This document shows positions 5,095 through 9,370 of a stretch of DNA of 9,370 nt, one piece after another (positions within the stretch are counted from its first letter, which is position 1; every line of letters begins with the position of its first letter). Under the pieces are notes generated by a model, which was not told the DNA's origin, did no database searches, and worked only from the letters and a program-made list of their open reading frames with translations. The position numbers and the translations under genes are program-made. This DNA is from JAYELX01 sp964544065 (GTDB lineage Bacteria > Chloroflexota > Anaerolineae > Anaerolineales > UBA11858), in contig CAZJBA010000118.1 of NCBI GenBank assembly GCA_964544065.1, forward strand, positions 1 to 9,370, in the 5' to 3' direction.

Positions 5095-5640
5095 TTACCG
5101 GTCAAGAAAGAAGTCAAATCCTGCTGGCCACCAACGCTCTAGCTGCATCAAAAACTCAGGATCGACTCCTGTCCCGCCGATGGTGTGAAGTCCCAAGGCG
5201 AGCCCTCCAATAGCATACTGAGGCGAGATTGCCAGACCACCTACGGCCAGCCAAAGGGCAATGCTGACCCCACCAATGGTCACCCCGCCAACTGCAATCC
5301 CGCCAAACACAAGGCCTCCTAAGCCTAATCCCGCAAGGCTAAACACGCCCAGCGCTAAACCGCCGATAGCGACCAGGCCGATGGCCAAGTTGCCGATCGC
5401 GATGATGCCTCGGGCCACATACGGCAAGCCCGTTTCCGGATTAATACCCTGGGCGATGTGCACCAAGGGCCAACCAAAGAGCTCAGTCTCGGACCGATAC
5501 TCGTAACCCCAATAAACACCGGGATATCCTAAAGCAGTTCTCCGATGAGGAGGACGAGGGCGATCCAAAAATTCTCCACAATAGCGGCATTTGATCGCCT
5601 CATTCCGGATTTGCTCAGCACAGTAAGGGCATTTTTTCAT
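5095..5640 (-). CDS. Zinc-ribbon protein with five-residue glycine-rich repeats
   Basis: A 181-residue protein. The N-terminus is a zinc ribbon with Cys4, Cys7, Cys18 and Cys21 (CPYC...CRYC). A linker (about 25-58) leads to ELFGWPLVHIAQG (53-65), a segment I recall from a small family of zinc-ribbon proteins. Residues about 79-157 are a run of five-residue units of the form [LVI][AST][IVLF]GG, for example LAIGL, VAIGG, IAVGG and VTIGG. The strict period of five suggests either a beta-helix like pentapeptide-repeat proteins, although the residues differ, or a set of glycine-zipper membrane segments. The C-terminus (PEFLMQLERWWPAGFDFFLD) is aromatic and charged. No signal peptide is visible and the function is unknown. 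AGGAA lies 7 nt before the ATG. It stands alone between two gene-free stretches. Confidence 0.8.
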   Translation of the reverse strand: MKKCPYCAEQIRNEAIKCRYCGEFLDRPRPPHRRTALGYPGVYWGYEYRSETELFGWPLVHIAQGINPETGLPYVARGIIAIGNLAIGLVAIGGLALGVFSLAGLGLGGLVFGGIAVGGVTIGGVSIALWLAVGGLAISPQYAIGGLALGLHTIGGTGVDPEFLMQLERWWPAGFDFFLDR

Positions 5641-5898
5641 CAGATTTTCCTATGATTAGGGCTTATAGAAGAAAGTTGTGTAAGCGGCCTAAGTCGAAGC
5701 GGAGGATTGGATCGGGCATGTGACCCGCTGGGAGGGGGCGCTCCCCCCAAAAACCTGATCAATAGCGGGAAATTGTATCAGCGGTCGATGCCAGATACGG
5801 ACGCAGCATGCTGCGCCTCGTACCTAGCGTTTCAATCCACCTTCCCCGCGACATGGCCGATTTACATGACCGGTGTTCCACTATGCAACCGACATTCT
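5641..5898. other. Gene-free stretch with palindromic structures
   Basis: No gene is supported on either strand. Two structures stand out. CCCGCT (5724-5729) and AGCGGG (5764-5769) bracket a G-run/C-run hairpin (GGGGG 5734-5738, CCCCC 5743-5747). Separately, an imperfect 27-bp palindrome at 5796-5822 is centred on the perfect GCAGCATGCTGC (5803-5814). Neither looks like a normal terminator for the minus-strand genes because no T tract follows on that strand. Confidence 0.5.
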
Positions 5899-6195
5899 TT
5901 ATACTTTCCGCCAAACCTCAGCAGGACTCACAACGCGGAAGATGTTCTCGCTATTTCTTTTTTCCCCAGTAGCGATAACTTCTCCTGGAAACTTTTTTAG
6001 ACGTTTAGCAATTTCTTTATGCACGCTCTGAAAAGGTTGTTCATTATCGGCATATACAATAAGTGCCTGCACATAAAGCTTTTGGTGTTCATGAGCTAAC
6101 CGGAGAATAAAATCATGGGAGTCGAATTCATCCCCCATCTTTTCAATAATCTTAGGATAGAACTCTTCCAACTTCTCAAATATTTCGGCTGACAT
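5899..6195 (-). CDS. Small protein of unknown function, last gene of the hsdR operon
   Basis: A 98-residue, highly charged, probably mostly helical soluble protein. Features are FEKLEEFYPKIIEKM (6-20), DEFDSHDFILRLAHEHQ (22-38), EIAKRLKKFPGEVIATG (61-77) and a C-terminal aromatic tail (NIFRVVSPAEVW). There are no cysteines, no membrane segment and no catalytic signature. I believe similar small proteins occur elsewhere but cannot name a function. The start is the ATG at 6195, because AAGGAG (6207-6202) lies exactly 6 nt upstream; an in-frame TTG at 6201 would leave no room for it. That Shine-Dalgarno sequence overlaps the stop codon of the preceding gene, so the two are translated together. 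No clear terminator follows. Confidence 0.85.
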   Translation of the reverse strand: MSAEIFEKLEEFYPKIIEKMGDEFDSHDFILRLAHEHQKLYVQALIVYADNEQPFQSVHKEIAKRLKKFPGEVIATGEKRNSENIFRVVSPAEVWRKV

Positions 6196-6205
6196 TTGCA
6201 ACTCC

Positions 6206-6520
6206 TTAAGGTTTCGTTTGCGTGTTATAGCCTAATTCTTCCAGACGCCGACGCGCTTCGGAAATTTCTTCAGCGGTAAATAGTGGCTGAAATCGCTCTT
6301 GGATTACCAAGGCTTCCATCGATTGATCGAGCAAGTTTAATTCCCAAAGCTTGCTTAACCCTTGTTGAATTTCTTGTTTTGCCAACAAACGTTTTACAGC
6401 CTCGACGCCACCATGTTGATCGATCATACGCTTAAAGTAGGTAGCATAATATTCGTGCTCTTTGGCGTTATTGTAAACTTCAAGCATGGCTTGATAGAAT
6501 TGATGCTCTAAAGTTGACAT
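6206..6520 (-). CDS. Small protein of unknown function downstream of hsdR
   Basis: A 104-residue predicted all-helical protein. Recognisable segments are LEHQFYQAMLEVYNNAKE (4-21), YYATYFKRMIDQHGGVEAVK (24-43), a Trp-containing stretch LSKLWELNLLDQSMEALVIQ (55-74) and PLFTAEEISEARRRLEELGY (79-98). The pattern 'Y.ATYF..M...HGG...AKRLL' followed by 'LW....LD...E.LV' and 'PLFT..E...A..RL' recurs in hypothetical proteins I recall from many bacteria, without an assigned function. The ATG is preceded by a purine-rich GAGGGAGGG site. It starts 18 bp after the hsdR stop and its own stop overlaps the ribosome binding site of the 98-residue gene, so all three are almost certainly one transcript. An accessory role to the restriction system is possible but unproven. 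Confidence 0.85.
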   Translation of the reverse strand: MSTLEHQFYQAMLEVYNNAKEHEYYATYFKRMIDQHGGVEAVKRLLAKQEIQQGLSKLWELNLLDQSMEALVIQERFQPLFTAEEISEARRRLEELGYNTQTKP

Positions 6521-6538
6521 TTTCCCTCCCTCAAAAAG

Positions 6539-9370
6539 TCACGATGTCGTGCCCACCGGACTTACATCAGAACTACCCGTTGGCTCTTGATAGGTGATCA
6601 GAAAGACCATATCGGACAACCATTTTTTGAAGCTATCATTATCGCTGAATTGCTTGAATAGTTCCGTATGATCCGTGAGTAGTTCAAGCAGCACACGCTG
6701 TAGCGCTTTGTCGTGCTCTATGCGGGCGTTTTGCTTATCTGAATTGCGGATGGCATTTTGATAGGCTTGATCGGTAGCTACTTTTGCAGGAATTTCTTCG
6801 CTGATAATCTTCCGTATTTTGTCATCATCTTGCCAATCAATATTTCCCCAAAATTCATTGAATTCCTTGATGATCTGGCTCAAATACTCCAATTCAGGCT
6901 CTGGCATCATTCTGCCAGCACTGGTAGGAACTGAGCCTATTTCGGCATCTTCATCGTCCAAGTCTATCTTTATCGTTGACTGGATTTCCACGCGATAGCT
7001 ATCCATGTCGATGGCTTCAAGAATGCCCCGGGACAGATCATCCTCTTTTGGGGCTGGCAACTTCGGTGTCAGGAAATTCAAGAAGATCGAGAGTTTCTCC
7101 CACTCAGGATTATTGTAAGTGAGTATCGTGCCGAGGAAGTTGTAGGCGCGCCCAAATGCCTTAGCCTTGCTCTTGAAATCTACCTGACCATCTTCGTCCA
7201 GTGTGTCTAGATAAAGACTTACACAAACATCGAGAATAGGATCAAGTTGAGAACGATCGACACCTGCCAAATAGCGTTGTACAAAATCATCAATTTGAGC
7301 TTGATTGTAGATTTGATAGCTATCTAGATCTGCTTTGAGATCATGGAGTTTGTTAGGATCGGTCTCTTCGCTGAGAATGGTGGTTTGATAGTAATCAGAA
7401 AACGCTTCTTCAATCGTGTTGACATGGTTGACAAAATCCAACACGAAGGTGTCGTGCTTCTTGGGATGAGCTCGATTTAAACGCGAAAGCGTTTGGACAG
7501 CCCTGATCCCGGCCAATGTTTTGTCAACATACATGGTGTGTAATAAAGGTTCGTCATATCCGGTCTGAAATTTATCGGCAACAATCAAAAAACGATAGGG
7601 GTCTTTCTGAAAATTCTCTTCAATGTCTTTGCTCGGAAAGCCGTTCAAAGAAGCCTCGGTAACGGTTTTTCCCCTATGTTCTCGTTTTCCAGAAAAAGCG
7701 ACGATAGCCTTCCAAGGACTGCGTCGTTCCAATAAATAAGCGCTGATCGCTGCATAATAGTTCAATGCTCGCCGGACACCGTTGGTGACGACCATCGCTC
7801 GGGCTTTGCCCCCAATTTTGTTGCGCCCGATGACTTCATCGTGGAAATGATCAACCATGATTTCGGCTTTTTGCTCAATGGCATGCTGATTCTCTTCCAC
7901 ATAGCGCCGCAGCTTCTTTTGGGCTTTTTTGGTATCAAATTGGGGATCACCCTGCACCTTTTTGATGAGGCGATAATAACTGGCTACTGGCGTATAGTGC
8001 TCCAGCACATCGATGATAAAGCCTTCTTGGATAGCTTGCTTCATGGTGTAGGTGTGGAAAGGGCGATGTTTGACCTGATCGCCTTCTTGGTAAGGTACGC
8101 CAAAGATGTTCAGCGTTTTATTTTTGGGTGTCGCTGTAAAGGCAAAATAGCTGGCGTTGGGAAGCATCTTGCGAGATTCTATAATCCGGTTGATCTGATC
8201 TTCAAAGGTTTCATCATCTGGCTCTTGGCCATGTTCAGAAAGTGCCATGTGCATCTTCGCTGTCATGCGCCCGCCTTGGCTGGAGTGGGCCTCATCGATG
8301 ATGATGGCAAATTGATGATCTCGATGTTGATCGCTGATCTCATCCAAGATGAAGGGGAATTTTTGCACGGTCGAAATGATGATCTTCTTGCCCGATTCAA
8401 GAAAGCGACGCAAGTCTCCGGACCTCTCGGCATGTCCCACAGTGGCTGAAACTTGGGCATATTGTTTGATCGTGTTTTTGATTTGTTTATCCAATACAAG
8501 CCGGTCGGTGACCACAATAATCGAGTCGAACACCCTGTTGCCATCTTTTTCGAGGGCGATCATTTGATGGGCCAGCCAAGCGATAGAAAAGCTTTTGCCG
8601 CTGCCAGCGGAATGTTGGATCAGATACTTCTGGCCAATCCCCTGACTAGAAACATGATCTAGCACTTCCCGCACCACGTCCAATTGGTGGTAGCGGGGGA
8701 AGATTTGTAGTTTTTTCTTTTTTCCTGTTCTGCGGTCTTCCTTCTCGACGATCTGAGCATAGTTTTCGATGATATTGGTCAAACTGTCACAAGCAAGCAC
8801 TTCTTTCCAGAGATATTCAGTCTTAAGTCCATTTGGGTTGGGTGGATTACCAGCGCCTTCGTCATAGCCTTTGTTGAAAGGCAAAAACCAAGATCGCTTG
8901 CCTTTCAAGTGTGTACACATTCGCACTTCTTGATCATCGACGGCAAAATGAACCGCACAACGGCCAAATTGAAAAAGTAATTCACGAGAATTTCTATCTT
9001 GATACTGTTTGATAGCATCTTCTACTGTCTGTGTGGTGAGTCTGTTTTTAAGCTCAAAGGTGGCAAAGGGCAACCCGTTGATGAAGATGCACAAATCCAA
9101 TGAGCGTTGAGCGGCGTCTCTGCTGTAATGCACCTGTCGGCTGACAGAAAAAAGGTTAGCATCGTAAAGCTCTTGGGCTTTTTGATTTTCAGGGGAGGCG
9201 GTGCCATAAAATAAGGCGATAGAAGCGGGCCCATGTTTGATCCCTTTACGGAGGACATCAATGACCCCGCGTTTGGCAATTTCCCCCTGCAAGCGGGCCA
9301 AGAATTTGCGCCGCACGTTTGTATCGGATTGAAGTTGAAATTGCTCAACAATTTCTGGCTGGGTAACAAG
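6539..9370 (-). CDS. hsdR: Type I restriction enzyme R subunit (partial, 5' end outside window)
   Basis: The motor and nuclease subunit of a type I restriction-modification complex, acting with HsdM and HsdS to translocate DNA and cut it when the target site is unmethylated. 943 residues are visible. The frame is open to base 9370, so the GTG at 9316 is not the real start. Counting from that GTG: the nuclease core LDLCIFINGLPFATFELKN gives Asp74 and Glu88-x-Lys90. Walker A HSAGSGKS is at 235-242 (bases 8591-8614), DEAH at 341-344, and FTATP at 393-397. Motif V region FLIVADKFQTGYDEP is at 576-590 and motif VI AVQTLSRLNRAHP at 606-618. A helical C-terminal domain ends near FKKWLSDMVFLITYQ. All motifs are intact and there is no internal stop. 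hsdM and hsdS are not in view. Two small genes follow at once on the same strand. Confidence 0.97.
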   Translation of the reverse strand, partial: LVTQPEIVEQFQLQSDTNVRRKFLARLQGEIAKRGVIDVLRKGIKHGPASIALFYGTASPENQKAQELYDANLFSVSRQVHYSRDAAQRSLDLCIFINGLPFATFELKNRLTTQTVEDAIKQYQDRNSRELLFQFGRCAVHFAVDDQEVRMCTHLKGKRSWFLPFNKGYDEGAGNPPNPNGLKTEYLWKEVLACDSLTNIIENYAQIVEKEDRRTGKKKKLQIFPRYHQLDVVREVLDHVSSQGIGQKYLIQHSAGSGKSFSIAWLAHQMIALEKDGNRVFDSIIVVTDRLVLDKQIKNTIKQYAQVSATVGHAERSGDLRRFLESGKKIIISTVQKFPFILDEISDQHRDHQFAIIIDEAHSSQGGRMTAKMHMALSEHGQEPDDETFEDQINRIIESRKMLPNASYFAFTATPKNKTLNIFGVPYQEGDQVKHRPFHTYTMKQAIQEGFIIDVLEHYTPVASYYRLIKKVQGDPQFDTKKAQKKLRRYVEENQHAIEQKAEIMVDHFHDEVIGRNKIGGKARAMVVTNGVRRALNYYAAISAYLLERRSPWKAIVAFSGKREHRGKTVTEASLNGFPSKDIEENFQKDPYRFLIVADKFQTGYDEPLLHTMYVDKTLAGIRAVQTLSRLNRAHPKKHDTFVLDFVNHVNTIEEAFSDYYQTTILSEETDPNKLHDLKADLDSYQIYNQAQIDDFVQRYLAGVDRSQLDPILDVCVSLYLDTLDEDGQVDFKSKAKAFGRAYNFLGTILTYNNPEWEKLSIFLNFLTPKLPAPKEDDLSRGILEAIDMDSYRVEIQSTIKIDLDDEDAEIGSVPTSAGRMMPEPELEYLSQIIKEFNEFWGNIDWQDDDKIRKIISEEIPAKVATDQAYQNAIRNSDKQNARIEHDKALQRVLLELLTDHTELFKQFSDNDSFKKWLSDMVFLITYQEPTGSSDVSPVGTTS

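Noticed and set aside
5035..5095. tRNA-like pieces on the minus strand: a T-loop-like GGTTCAAATTCC and a D-arm-like AATTGGTAGACAC
   Set aside because: They are in the wrong order for a tRNA and the supposed T-arm stem does not pair; no acceptor stem or anticodon arm is found.
5261..5506. Proline-rich plus-strand frame of 81 codons
   Set aside because: It is the antisense image of the glycine repeats in the zinc-ribbon gene (GGN codons read as NCC).
5826..5845. GTTTCAATCCAC, which resembles the start of many type I CRISPR repeats
   Set aside because: It occurs once, with no second copy at spacer distance and no cas genes in the window.
7841..8449. 202-codon plus-strand open frame inside hsdR
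   Set aside because: It is antisense to the conserved helicase domain of hsdR, and its translation has no family character.

Overview
The window looks like an accessory stretch of a bacterial chromosome. The sense of a Chloroflexota (Anaerolineae-like) host comes from recalled resemblance of several genes and of the structured intergenic repeats, not from any marker gene, so it is a weak inference. There is no rRNA, tRNA, CRISPR array or recognisable transposase.

Left part (1-1280): the first 20 codons of a minus-strand gene leave the window at base 1. Next to it is a two-component scar: the end of a response-regulator receiver domain runs directly into the sensor region of a histidine kinase, with everything between and after lost. 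An intact small cyclophilin-like-fold gene (498-875) follows. After it comes a 0.4 kb gene-free stretch holding an element of about 270 bp with long imperfect terminal inverted repeats (MITE-like).

Redox part (1281-3600): an XRE-cupin regulator (minus) is divergent from an FAD/NAD-dependent disulfide-reductase-type oxidoreductase (plus). A 9+9 bp palindrome lies across two overlapping divergent promoters, which suggests that the regulator controls both genes. The oxidoreductase ends at a hairpin facing the terminator of the next, oppositely oriented operon, and three palindromic 16-bp tandem repeats lie nearby.

Toxin-antitoxin part (3638-4752): a two-gene minus-strand operon encodes an antitoxin-like protein that appears to join a Phd/YefM-type N-terminus to a UPF0175-type C-terminus, followed with a 26-bp overlap by a PIN-domain toxin-like protein. 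A palindrome covers its promoter.

Middle part (4753-5898): a composite inverted-repeat region is followed by a zinc-ribbon protein with a strict five-residue glycine-rich hydrophobic repeat, then a gene-free stretch with palindromes.

Right part (5899-9370): the 3' end of a type I restriction operon on the minus strand. It holds most of hsdR (5' end outside the window), followed by two small, tightly coupled, unrecognised genes. hsdM and hsdS would be expected beyond base 9370 but cannot be seen. The small-gene pair behind hsdR and the domain architecture of the antitoxin are the best candidates for something undescribed.
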